64,000 bases of DNA from positions 3,669,649 to 3,733,648 of the forward strand of contig NC_090617.1 in the NCBI RefSeq assembly GCF_004359215.1. Direction: 5' to 3'. Made by a program: the position numbers and the translations under genes. The number at the start of each line of letters is the position of its first letter. The stretch's first letter is position 1. Below are positions 10,658 to 21,323 of the stretch, in pieces. The DNA comes from Bremia lactucae. Lineage: Eukaryota > Oomycota > Peronosporomycetes > Peronosporales > Peronosporaceae. Below the pieces are notes generated by a model. That model had not been told where the DNA came from. It saw only the letters and a list, made by a program, of their open reading frames with translations, and searched no databases.

Positions 10658-11574
10658 GGGAGGCGCTAGTGAGCGCTCACTTTCTGCTATTGAGCACGGA
10701 CCCTAGCTTTAAGAACCCTGTATGTCTCTTTGATTGGCCGAAATGGCCTGAGAACTTCTGCAAATACAGCGGTACAAAAGCGAGGTGGAATGGTGTATAA
10801 ACAGAAACCAGATGTTTGTAGATTTCTAGATATCACTCCACCGCATTTCCTATTCATTTACATGTTTTTGCTGCTTTCAAGGCGGTCAAGTAATGCCTGG
10901 AGAGAAGAACGACCGCCAAGGATATGCGAGTGCTCTTCCTGCTGGAGATTGTGCACGCCGCGAGGTGTATTCGTGACACTCTTCCTCTGCAGGGTGCTAG
11001 CAATTCGCGTGGGTTTTAGCCCGGCGATAGACAGCTGAATGACTTCTTGTGCTGTTCTGCATTCACAGCACGATTTCTGGGATGTGCAGAAAGTTCGGCG
11101 AAAGGCTCGTAGTTTTGAAAGAGACTGTTACTTCCACTCTACAGGCTGTCTTTTCCTTTGTCTCTTCCATTACATTTCGCCTGGCGATGAGGCAAGAGAA
11201 GGCACACCCATTGCTACGAATTATAATGACATACTTTCGGTGAACACCAGGAGCCAACTGCTTTGCCTTCCCCGCGTAAGAGCATTTCAGAACAACAGCT
11301 TTAATGTCACCGTCTTTCCTGTTCCCTACGCGTCGCTTTGTTTAATGGACAAAACAAAGCCCTCGTCTTCCACACACGCGTCTACAATTATTGAAGGTGG
11401 TTAATACGCGCTCTTTGACTGATTCTGTGTGGCTCATTGCAGAATTTGGGAAGAATTTGTAGACGGGAATCTTTATATTATAGTACCATTTCGACCAATC
11501 AATGAGACGCACAGGGCTCTAAAAGCTAGGGTACGCGCTCAAAAGCGAAAAGTGAGCGCTCACTAGCGCCTCCC
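10658..11574. mobile_element. PIF/Harbinger-like non-autonomous transposon
   Basis: The element is 917 bp and begins GGGAGGCGCTAGTGAGCGCT and ends with its inverse. The imperfect terminal inverted repeats run about 90 bases (10658-10745 and 11488-11574) and share CCCTAGCTTT, CCCTGT..TCTC and GACCAATCA-type blocks. It is flanked by TTA on both sides (10655-10657 and 11575-11577), the 3-bp duplication typical of the PIF/Harbinger superfamily. The two inner open frames (10730-11038, 102 codons; 11039-11404, 121 codons) show no DDE transposase motif that I recognise. It sits inside the larger inverted-repeat element. Confidence 0.85.
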
Positions 11575-11660
11575 TTATATTTTTGCGAATGATTTAAGAT
11601 AAGTTTGTAGTTTCTATGGTTTTATAGTAAAGCTAAATAGCAACGCCATCAATCATACTT

Positions 11661-11812
11661 TTCATGATCAGAAGATTGTGTTTACTCGTACGTGTATTAT
11701 ACATGCGTGGTATATTTTTTGATTTATGAATTATTTTGGTATTTTTAATATTTTGATTATTTGGTAAATTTTTGATTGATTAATTATTCTGGTATATTTC
11801 TATATTCCCATA
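11661..11812 (-). repeat. AT-rich inverted repeat, right arm
   Basis: This is the inverse partner of 9903-10021. The best match is 11661-11750; beyond it the arm continues as degraded copies of the same AT-rich tandem unit. Confidence 0.7.
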
Positions 11813-12816
11813 GTTATACTTAACATTTATTAATAATACTGTTCTGATAGTATTAAAGCAGCAATGCGACAGTTCTGTTCATTAGGGTATTTAAATCTGG
11901 CAGTCGTATCTTTCGTTTATTTGATTGACGATGTATCTAGTAGCCGATTTGATAGAAGGAATTCGTTCCAGCTTGCTGAACCGAGCGCTAGATTCTATCG
12001 GGGTCGGTAGCTGACTTCATTAGCTCGTGATGTCTTGTTAGGAATGGCATTCTTTATAAACTTGCTTTATAGGAGCTCGATCCTTTGACCTCGTGTAAAA
12101 GTTCATAGAGTTGGCCCTTTCTGAATATTCACGTTGACCGAAACAATATATAATTGAAAAGTTTTACTTTTGCAGATCTAGCCACGCAAGTAATGGCTTC
12201 ACTGTGGCATCAAAGCATTAGCATGAAGTTTCGAAAGCACTGCGATGGGCTTAGACGACAAAATTCTGACCTCAATCGCAGAGTGTAAGAAAATCTCGAT
12301 ACGATTCTACTCTAGTCTCTTGCATCAAAGAAACGCATTAGGATCCCATATCATCCCTATAAACCTAGAAAAGACGGGTTTCTTTCGTTCTCCGTTTTAT
12401 CAGTCCGTCGTACTATCGAAACGAAACCTCCTGATTCCTCCCATCTTTCGTTAAAAACGCGAAAACATTGATCTGCTAATAAAGTCACACGGGAACACGT
12501 GACTTTTATTGTTACAACATCCCAAGCGACGCTTTCAAAGAAACTGCTCGATTCGTGCGTCTACATTGAATGGGTTCAGTGTTTTTAAAAGGAGCAGGAA
12601 GGCTGTCGACAGAAACTTGTTCCGGGTCTTTCCTTGAATCTAATTTTTGATTCATTGAAACGATTCGTGCGAACGAAACTTTTCATCCTTTAGCTAATCA
12701 GCTCTTTTTAAAGTCAAGAGTCCTGAGATCAAGTGAAAGGGCTCTTTTCATTCATTCCCATTGCCAATTTTGACATAAAGGGCATCCTTCTTTTCTAAAG
12801 CCAACGATAGTAAAGA
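11813..12816. other. Intergenic; 5' flank of the secreted-protein gene
   Basis: No convincing gene. A 69-codon frame at 12245-12454 has no domain and no oomycete start context. A short inverted repeat at about 12478-12514 (AATAAAGTCAC and its near inverse) is present. The last 100 bases are the promoter region of the gene at 12817. Confidence 0.5.
12749..12772 (+). promoter_or_regulatory. Candidate oomycete initiator (Inr/FPR)
   Basis: TTCATTCATTCCCATTGCCA followed by ATTTTGACA lies 45-70 bases before the ATG at 12817. This resembles the oomycete core promoter, a pyrimidine-rich TCATT.. initiator followed by an A/T-rich flanking element. The call rests on the consensus from memory. Confidence 0.4.
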
Positions 12817-14070
12817 ATGTTTTCAGTCAAGTACTTCGTGGCATTACTCGCTGTTTGCGCTATTCAGTCTTCCGCAGCCGAAAGTTACGATTTGCCGGAC
12901 TACTCATCTACAGTCGAGAATACGCTCGACACGCTCTACGATACGCCATGCCCGGAATCGGTGACGAAAGCGCCGATAACAATCCTTCCAGTACCAGAGA
13001 CACCGCAAATGTACCTCCCGATTCGAGGTCCGTTTGTTGGAACCATGTCCCCTCCAATCGAGTCCGATGCAACAGCCCCAGCACCATACTCTTCAGTACA
13101 AGAGACTGGAATGTACGATCAATCCCCCATTGAAGCTGTCAACGCGACTCCGTTTCCGAGAACCATGGCTCCTGTAATGGATACGAAGACGTTTGCTCTC
13201 GAGACGCCATGCCCAATATTACCAATGCCACGTCCAGAAATGACGGCTCCGAAAGAGTCAACACCTTCCGTAATTACCCCATCAAAAACACGGAGCCCGG
13301 CTCCAGAGACATCAACTCTACCAACTGAAGAGTTGAGTTCGAATACATTCGCCCCGTCACTTCCCGAAATCGACGCTTCTAAAGAGGTACCACTGAGCCC
13401 CATGACGCCAGCTCCAACGATTCCGTGCCCGATATTTACGCTCAAATCGGACACTTCAGCCCCAGCGGTCGTCCAAGAACCAATTTCATTCGCAACTCCA
13501 CGACCTTTTATTACTACGCCAAGTTCGATAGGCCCCATTGATACTTCGCCGGCTCCAACGATCCCGCGTCCAGTCTTACATCTTGCTTTCGAAACTACTA
13601 CACCGGCAAACGTGTCGAATCAAAAAAACGAGTTTGATTCTCCTGTGGCGACGGAAGTAACTACTTTATCACCAATGCACGAACTCGAGTCGATAACCTT
13701 TGAACCAAAGACTCCGTACGTCCAAACATTGGCACCAACGGAGACGGTTACGGTCGTCCCAGTTACTAAAACTCCCTCGCCTCCTTTCAAGAAAGTTTCG
13801 ACATCGCGCCCCACTACATCGTCTCCGATGGTTTACACCCCATCGCAGACGGAGGAAGTTGTCAATGTGACAGAAGTGCCGTATTTAACGACCACACTTC
13901 TTCCTGAAGTAGCGCAGATGGGAAGCTACGAGGCAACGGAGATGACGACAGTGATGCCAAAGGAGAGTACGACCGAGGAAGCAAATGTTGTTATCTCAAC
14001 AATGGATATGGACGATACGGTTTCAGGGTCATTGCAAAAGTCGCAGTCTTCCAATGGATTAAGGGACTGA
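12817..14070 (+). CDS. Secreted Thr/Ser/Pro-rich protein
   Basis: The 417-residue single-exon protein starts with a clear signal peptide (about residues 1-20, KYFVALLAVCAIQSSAA, cleavage near AES). The mature part is low-complexity and rich in Thr, Ser, Pro and Glu. It has spaced repeats built around a PCPI/PCPE core with TP and AP dipeptides: TPCPES, ETPCPILPMP, TIPCPIFTL and TIPRPVLHL. There are several N-x-S/T sites and many likely O-glycosylation sites. I see no transmembrane segment, GPI signal, RxLR or LFLAK motif. It resembles mucin-like or cell-wall/adhesive surface proteins of oomycetes, such as the acidic-repeat proteins of germinating cysts, but I do not recognise a named family. 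Oomycete-like initiator sequence lies upstream. Confidence 0.85.
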   Translation: MFSVKYFVALLAVCAIQSSAAESYDLPDYSSTVENTLDTLYDTPCPESVTKAPITILPVPETPQMYLPIRGPFVGTMSPPIESDATAPAPYSSVQETGMYDQSPIEAVNATPFPRTMAPVMDTKTFALETPCPILPMPRPEMTAPKESTPSVITPSKTRSPAPETSTLPTEELSSNTFAPSLPEIDASKEVPLSPMTPAPTIPCPIFTLKSDTSAPAVVQEPISFATPRPFITTPSSIGPIDTSPAPTIPRPVLHLAFETTTPANVSNQKNEFDSPVATEVTTLSPMHELESITFEPKTPYVQTLAPTETVTVVPVTKTPSPPFKKVSTSRPTTSSPMVYTPSQTEEVVNVTEVPYLTTTLLPEVAQMGSYEATEMTTVMPKESTTEEANVVISTMDMDDTVSGSLQKSQSSNGLRD

Positions 14071-14890
14071 TGCTTCAATCTACTTAAACTCGAATCTTTT
14101 CGACCTTCATCATTGATTAGCCCGATGTAGCTTGCTTTGCAGATAGAACAAGTGATTAATTATGCAAATGGGACTTTTTTTTCCAAATTCATGTGATTGT
14201 AAGAAAAAGGGGGGCTTTTACGAATGCTTTTTAGGCATGCACGATATTAGAAAAAAAATAGAGCAACATGAATGTCTCAGAGCGTCGCAAGAAGTCTCTT
14301 TAAGACGGTATCGAAAGTAGTGACATATTTCGATAGCAAAACTTCTCAGGCTGATGTCGATCGTTTTTCATCATAATTAATTTAAGGTCCAAACTAACAA
14401 AAAAGGCTCCTAATTCATGCGTATCTCTTTTTTTTTCTTGCTATTGGCGTAAGTTAATTTATTCTCTTTTTTCCAGCTACTAAAAGCAATTAGCAATTCA
14501 AAACTTTAGCATTAGTTGCATGTATTATCGTATACCGAAAAATTGGCCAATACATCGCCTTCCTTTTAAAATACACCCAACAAATGTACCGAACCTTCTT
14601 TTCTCACTCGTTTCTTCTTCTTCAGCTCCGTTTTTGCAGTAATGTATAGTTGCAACCTCCATCTATGTGAATAAATCAAGCTTCCACGAGCTACCAAAAA
14701 GTTGCCGACTCGATCCGCCAATGTCTCTGTTTTCCTCTATTGCCACATTAATAGTCGACTACTCCCGTGTGCGTCTGCACTATTCCTTTTCGGAATAAAA
14801 ATAAATTCGCGTGGCAAAAAAAAAAAAGACGACCATCACTCTTTTTTTTTGCCACGTCTATTCTGCATCGATCGTCATTTCTTAATGGTG
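14071..14890. other. Intergenic between two convergent 3' ends
   Basis: The region is AT-rich and contains no gene. It serves as the 3' flank for both the secreted-protein gene and the CCT gene. Confidence 0.6.
14811..14855. repeat. GTGGC-A(9) hairpin near CCT gene 3' end
   Basis: Arms 14811-14824 (GTGGCAAAAAAAAA) and 14842-14855 (its inverse) form a 14-bp stem with a 17-base loop. It lies 36 bases beyond the stop codon of the CCT gene, so it would be in that transcript's 3' UTR. Confidence 0.8.
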
Positions 14891-16155
14891 TTAGGTAAAG
14901 CTCAGCAACTCGCGCAGCAACTGCTCGTCTTCCTTTTTCACAAAACGGCCTTTCACGCGCAGTCGCGAGTCGGCAAAATTCTTTCGCACATCGTATTTCA
15001 CCTCTTTTCGCCACACGCGCTTTTGCCGCTTATCTAAAAATTTATCAATTCGTTTTCGTCGCGAATCAGGCGAATAGGCACCTACGAAATTCTGATTCTG
15101 ACCCTCTTTGCATTTATCATTGCCGCCGTACGGTCGAGCAGCGCCCGGAATACCAATGGGTCGAGACGTGGACATATTTGACGCTCCGGGCAAACTTGTG
15201 AGAGTGCTCGCAATACCATTATTTGACTTGTTGCCTTCATTTTTGCCTCGTTTCACCCCTGGTTCGGTTTTGACTTGTTTCTCTAAAAAATCTTCGGCAA
15301 AACTAAACCCAGCCGGTGGCGTGATCCCTAACCCCATGGATGGCAACGAATTCGGCAACGAAGCACCAAGGGAAGCGCTGTAAAACTCCCCATCAAGAAT
15401 ATCTCGTGCGGACACATCGGTAAAGGACGAATCAAATCCAAGTTCATCCCATTCATCCAATGATTGATTTCGGGTTCCCGATGGAAACTGCCACGGGGCA
15501 ACAAAACAAAAAACAGAGGTCAAAACGTAGCCATTTGCCACTTTGATATTTATACACTGACCTCATCTTTTGGGGTGTCGCCCAAAGAGCCAACGTTAAG
15601 AAAACCCAGATCCAAGTCGTCCAAGAGATCAATAGACGACGCATTTCGATTCAAGACACCACTGTCCAACATGGCTTCAAGTGTAGTTGGATCACCGGCA
15701 TCAAACTTTTCCAATGCTTTTTGCAAAGCTTCGTCGCCGCTAATAATTAAATCCTGGCAAATGCAAATGCCACAAAAAAAAAAAACAGACGAGGACATGA
15801 AACTTTAAGACACCATTTGCAATTTTGTGGCTAAACGGTTGTTGCGCACCTTCAACACGCCCTTTTGAAATCGGTCAATGTATCCGCGCTCTTCTAAATC
15901 CGATGCACTAAGCAAACGACTGGAAATGCTGCCACTGCGCCCCCTTTTTGTCATGGGCATGGTCAAACTCCCAGGCGAAAAGGCGGGGGGAGTGTGGGAA
16001 ATCATGCCCAGAAAATCGTCCGCGCCCCAGCCAATCGAGTCTTTGCGCGGGATACTGCTGTTGCCGCCCGATATGGATACGGCAGCGGCAACAACGGAAG
16101 TTTCCTCTTTTTCTTTTTTTATTGCCACGGGCAACGTTGGCGGCAAATGGCTCAT
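14891..16155 (-). CDS. CCT-motif protein, three exons
   Basis: Exons on the minus strand are 16155-15814, 15753-15562 and 15487-14891, giving 376 residues. Both introns (60 and 74 bp) are GT-AG and keep the frame. The last about 55 residues form a near-canonical CCT motif (RRKRIDKFLDKRQKRVWRK, then KYDVRKNFADSRLRVKGRF), known from plant CONSTANS, TOC1 and CO-like proteins, where it mediates nuclear entry and DNA/NF-Y binding. No B-box or response-regulator domain precedes it; the N-terminal part is Ser/Gly-rich with an acidic stretch (DLLDDLDLGF). A nuclear transcriptional role is inferred. The chosen start is the ATG at 16153-16155. A perfect GTAAGT donor at 16234-16229 pairing with an acceptor at 16164 suggests a further 5' exon, so the true N-terminus could be longer. 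Confidence 0.85.
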
Positions 16156-17989
16156 AATAGAAACTGGCCAGAGCAACAACACGTGTGTCCATTATGGCAA
16201 CAGAGAGGCAGAGTGTTGGTTGCCAGTGACTTACGTTCGTGTTCGCGGTACCCTTTTGCTAAGTGTCTAAAGCGACAGGGCAGCCTTTGGGCCACACCCT
16301 CCTTGCTGCAAGACGGCAAACGCAACACAAGAATTTAAAATTTGCATATGGAATAACACTTCTATCGTCCGAGTGAAATTATAGCGCTCGATTGTACCTT
16401 AACGAGGACTGGTGACTCGGACGCAATCTCCAAGCGCCGCCGCTCAATTCTTCAGGCTAAAATGCAGTTTCGCTCCGTCACCGTCAACCCCCTTTCCTGT
16501 GAAACCCGATGATTCCCTGGTAAATCACATAGTTTAAGTCTTGCAATCGACTAGGGAAAGGGTAAGCGTGACAACTGCTGTACCCACTTATTTTGCCCAT
16601 CCTGCTGTCTACTAGTCTACGATAAGCCGCCTCTTCACCATCTTTTCAGTATTATGCGTGCATTAAACTGATGGCAACCGATTTGCGGTACGAATGCGCT
16701 GCTGTCGCAAAAGCTTAGGTACAGCTAGAAAGATTCGACATGGACCTTATGTAACCAGACAGGCCGCTGGTAGAAAAATAATGTCACGAATTTGCTTTTG
16801 GGGGTAGGTAGTAAGAATTGTCATTGGGTCCGACTTGATACTACCAAAACCTTGTAGACATGATATTCTTTGAAATTAGAAATAAGTTAGCATAAAGGTA
16901 AAAAAAACGCGAAATTTGTGTTTATTGTAAATACGACAATACTGGGCACTATAAGTTTATATGGAATAGTTGGATGACTCATTCGGTAAGAATAGTCATA
17001 AAGGGGTCACGAATAAAAACGTTTTATTAGTTAGCTTTTCTTAAATTTTAGTGCTTTAAATATATTTTTGGCTTTTGGAATCAAGCGAATATTCATTTGG
17101 TGACGGCTATGCTAACACAGAGGCATGGTGGAGCACTTTCATTCTCATTTATATAATAATGAAGGTGCAGTATGTACAGGAAAGATATTACCTCAGTGCA
17201 TACCGCTGTGTAATTCCGTTACACTGGTAGTCTATGAGATCGGTCCACGAATTCCGCAAAGCATACTGACTTAAATCTCATGAGTTTTGGTCAAACATGT
17301 AACGCAATGTTCGTTACATAACTATAGAGGAGTAATAAATATTATGTTCAATAAAAAGAAAATAATCAAGAAGTATCAAATTAGGGAACTGCTGCGGACA
17401 CGCCCAATACGGACACACCTTTAAAAATAAAATGTTGTCTTCAGGCGTAAATCTACAACGCTAGCGTCCCTCCACGTCCAGGTGCTGGGAGTGAAGCCAT
17501 AATGAATGCCAATCTAAAGTACCAAACACCGAGTGCACGTTAAATGTTAAGGGGCTTCCGTTGGACTTTTTAGGTTTTATGTTTCAAGCCACTCCCTTCC
17601 GAAATTCTAATTGATACGCCACGACCAGTAGGCAGGCATTTTAAAGAAGAAAAAAACGGCCGCTCTTGCCTTCTATCTATTCACGTCTTTGCATCGTAAC
17701 TGTGCTTTCTGTTAATCCTGCAGCTGATGCAGCTTCTTGGCTCGGACCACCTAAGCTGGTGGTGCAGTTCCTCCGATTGCCCTCCCTTGCGCAGCTTCAC
17801 AAACCTAATAGGATGTAAGAACTCCACAGGAGTTGTCTTCCATCCGCTTGTGCATTGCAAAATGCACAAGCAGATGGATGGCAACTTAAATACTCACTTT
17901 ATCCAATTAATTGCGGCCAAATTAGCACCAGGAAATTGGTCATATACTGAATATGAGAGGCATCAAGCATTGCATTCACCAAGGAACCT
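16156..17989. other. No supported gene
   Basis: The first about 180 bases are 5' sequence of the CCT gene. The remainder has only short open frames without domains. I see no LTR ends or RNA gene. Confidence 0.55.
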
Positions 17990-19211
17990 ATGATGTAAAC
18001 AGACATACGAGTTCCAATGTATATTACGTGCTACGGTATGGGCGACCCAGTTATTATACCGCATAAAGATGAGGGCGTACTCTACGTGGGATACCGCTCG
18101 AACAGTAGTCGGCTGCCCACTGCCAGAGTGTCGAGATCTCGGGATCACCAAGGCGCATATATGGTGGAGCTGTCGAGCAGCGAGGCCACGATGGAGGGAG
18201 TTTCTGGGAAAGTGGTTAGACCTCGGATTGCAACTGGAGGCTAATGATCCCCGTTCCATATTTGGTTTCAGGTTGCAAATGGTGCCAACTGGAATTTGGC
18301 AGGTGCTGCAGCAACTTAATGGAAACTTGGCAGAGGCACAGAAGGAGGAGATATATAGCTGGTGCTATGACACCTTAAACGAGCACTGGCGACTGGGAGT
18401 TTTGCAAACGCTTCAGGCCGTATGGAACCGACGATGCAGAAGCAGGGACGCGTCGCTGGACAACTCGCTATGTCGTGCAATAGCCCTTTTTCGAGGTCGA
18501 TTACACCAAGGGCGGCTTACGTTACGAGAATTCGTTTTGACGGGACGACAAGATGAGGCGGTCTGTCGTGCGGCATGGGTTGTACATGCGGCTTTTGATG
18601 GCACTTCCGGGAGGCTTATGGAGGAGCTCCGTTGTAGGGATGACAGAGGGTACAGGAAACTATTCTTTGATGGGGGTGCGCGAAGGAATCCGGGTCCCGG
18701 GGGAGCCGGATCCAACATTGTTGTGGGCGGAATGGCCTCCAATCCGCCAGCTATTATATGGATGGGCAGCGTCTCGCTCGCTGCCTCCGCCACAACTAAC
18801 AACGTGGCTGAGTACAAGGGTCTCCTGTTTGGTCTCAGGAAAGCCCAGGCCTATAAACTGGATGGTCTTCACGTGGTCGGAGACAGTAACCTCATATTGG
18901 GGCACATGAGGAGGAGAAAGCCGCCGAAAGCACGGCATTTGCAAGACCTATACCGACAATGCAGGACAATCGCAGACCGGTTGAATGTGGCCACATGGCA
19001 ACATCATCTTCGCCATTTCAATAAAATGGCGGATGCTCTGGCTAACATAGCTATGGACTCGAAGAAGAGCACACAAATCATCCAAGCGGACGTGAAGCGG
19101 CTCCCTTCACGGTGGAAAAGCGTCACGGAGGCACTAAGAGGGGACTTAGGTCACTGGATCGACATGAATGGGACAGCAGACGTTGATAAGGTGCGCGGTG
19201 AGGCTGGATAA
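17990..19211 (+). pseudogene. LINE 3' part: zinc-binding region and RNase H
   Basis: The open frame from 18069 encodes 380 residues. The first part has the C-x4-C ... H-x3-C pattern of the zf-RVT region after a LINE reverse transcriptase (GCPLPECRDLGITKAHIWWS). Residues about 195-330 are an RNase H domain, with LFFDGGARRNPGPGGAGSNI (first catalytic Asp), NNVAEYKGLLFGL (Glu), VVGDSNLI (Asp) and NKMADALANIAM (final Asp). All four acidic residues are present. The reverse transcriptase is missing upstream, so this is a 5'-truncated non-LTR retrotransposon. RNase H places it in the I/Tad/R1/LOA type rather than L1. Single frame, so fairly young. Confidence 0.85.
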
Positions 19212-20748
19212 CAGTAAAGTACGCCGTTGTAGTGTGCATGTGGTAGCATGTAGCAATACGTAGCTACCAAAGCGACGAGGGTTGTGTAGGCCTTAGTCGG
19301 ACGGACATTTTCGGGTCGTTAGGATAATTAAATGACTGTAATGTACCAAAAAGATATGTATATTACGCTCTCCCGGGTTGTATACGAAATCTACCCGCGA
19401 AGAAACGTGTGCTCACAACAATTTCAAGAAGGTATTTTGCATCTTCTGTGCCAGGCTTTTCAAGATGCACGGCGGCGCGGTGTAAATAAATGTGTAGCTG
19501 GTTCAGATGTGTATGTCCGCAGAAATGACACCATTGTCTGATCATTTAGCCACATGTATCGGCAAGAAATGATTTTATTGCTTCATGTAATGCCTAATCC
19601 TCCGCGAAGACATCGTTCCTTTCGGTCTGGAAGAACACAGCCTCGCAGAATTATTAACACAACACGGGTTATTGTCCTTGATTTAGTTATCGTTGTTGAC
19701 AGGTATTTTTTTTTACTGAAATGACTCCAGTTCGATTTAGAGGGACTGATGTGTCTTTTCAGTCGCCATTTGATCAGTCGCAATCTTTACACAACTTTTC
19801 AACTGTCACGAGAAACATTATCGACCGTCCCCGCTAACGCGCGGCGACGGGATCGCTCGTGGTTAAGATTCTCCCTCAAATAATGAGAGATGTGTCCCAA
19901 ATTACGATGAAGAATCGACCTCTGTGGCAAAGTACCTATTCGTCTCCTCAGCAATTTTGTCACTGGCTGAATTGCTTCCGGTATTCTAAGTTGATAGCAT
20001 AACCGATACTGCGGCAGTCAATTAAACAAAACCATTCTAAGCTCCTACATAAATATTGCAACGTTCTTTTATTATGTCCCCTCTTCCCACAAGGAGGAAT
20101 TTATTCTTTCTTTTGTCAGTTGTTGATATACAAATGTGGATGGTTTACGCTTTTTTATCTTACAAACTGCTTTTTGGTAGGTCGCCCGCGCTTTTTGACA
20201 ACCTGTGGTGGAAGAACATCCTGCTTAGCCACCATATCCCAAAACGCAGAATGCAAACAAGCTTGTACATGTGGGGTAGCACTGTTGTACACCTAGTGTT
20301 TGGTGTCTTCCCAGCTATTGATGTATTTTGCACAGAATTATGCGGACTTTATTTCATCCAGATCCGAAATGAATGCAAGTCATCTATGGTCAGAGATTGA
20401 TTGGCCTGTATATTCGCTTGCAGAGTATGCTCGCAAGGCAAGCCAAATGTGACAGGTTCTGCACATGACAAAGTTTACAAATGATTTTTCAGCTTTTGTA
20501 TGCTTTCAAAGCCTCCAACTGGGTAAAAATCTAGAAAGATGGATACAGAGCACGAGGTAAGACGTTATTATTTTATGACCTGTTATAGAGAAATCAGACC
20601 TTTTCAACAGCGAAGCACCCTAGAGGTCTAAAAGCAGGGAGCGTGATGATTCGCTTATTGAACATGAGAATTCTCCTATTGGTCCCAGCCCACTTTTAAT
20701 TGACCGAACACAGCCTACAATTTTCGAGATGGCTGCTCTTATGGTGTT
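19212..20748. other. No supported gene
   Basis: The first part may be the 3' UTR of the LINE. An open frame at 20056-20400 (114 codons) has no domain and I consider it chance. No repeat ends seen. Confidence 0.5.
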
Positions 20749-21022
20749 TGTAACGGGCTAAGAGCAACTTTACCTGGCTTAGATGCACGTGGGGAAGTAA
20801 TATATGTTAAGTTTAGCCCTAAATCCCTAAAAATAAAAAGACTTGCCGACCTCATGTAAGTATCATTTCTACGTGCCGATATCTTACTGGCTGGAAATGG
20901 GTCTGGCCTATTTAATCGTAGAAATATGCGACGTGCTACACCGGCTAATTTGGCTATAGCGCCTTACTTAAGTAACATGTTATGTAAGCTACATATTCTT
21001 GTAATGAAAAGGGCCTATTACA
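20749..21022 (-). repeat. 3' LTR of Gypsy element C
   Basis: 274 bp, starting TGTAACGGGCTAAGAGC and ending GGCCTATTACA. It aligns through its whole length with 25664-25946; shared blocks include ACTTGCCGACCTCATG/ACTTTCCGACCTCATG and AAGTAACATGTTAT. Confidence 0.8.
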
Positions 21023-21323
21023 TCACCCTATCCCAAGACAGCACCCACGCACCGTGAGTGCTCACAGAAAAATTATGCGAAGACGTAGACACACGCACCC
21101 AGGAAATTGTGACGGATGAAACGTAAGCAACTACAAAGCGCCACAGAGGACTATCAGCGGCAGTGCATACTTCCACATAGTAGACGTCGACATTCATCCG
21201 TGGGCACTGTACTACTTGCCCGGAGCAGATACTCCGGATTCTCCTGACACCATGCGAGGTCATTTCCGGCGCTTTCGCATCCTGCGCGGAAATATGATTG
21301 ACGTGATGCGCTTCAGACGTCAT
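21018..21323 (-). pseudogene. Pol C-terminal tail (chromodomain-like)
   Basis: The 101-residue frame has EMTSHGVRRIRSICSGQVVQ and ends HGAWVLSWDRVM. It resembles the last, chromodomain-like segment of oomycete Gypsy polyproteins. Its stop codon TAA is the TGTAA start of the 3' LTR: the codons GTG-ATG-TAA straddle the polypurine tract and the LTR boundary. Upstream pol is lost. Confidence 0.6.

Noticed and set aside
10730..11404. Two consecutive frames (102 and 121 codons) as a Harbinger transposase and MADF protein
   Set aside because: Neither shows DDE or MADF residues that I recognise, and each is shorter than the respective family. I treat the element as non-autonomous.
12478..12514. Short inverted repeat as a transcription terminator
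   Set aside because: Bacterial-type terminators do not apply to this eukaryotic nuclear DNA, and the stem is imperfect.
13119..13538. 139-codon minus-strand frame rich in Gly, Val and Ser
   Set aside because: Exact antisense of the Thr/Pro-rich secreted protein gene; composition follows from that.
20056..20400. 114-codon plus-strand frame with hydrophobic stretches as a membrane protein gene
   Set aside because: No signal peptide, no family resemblance, AT-rich chance frame between repeats.
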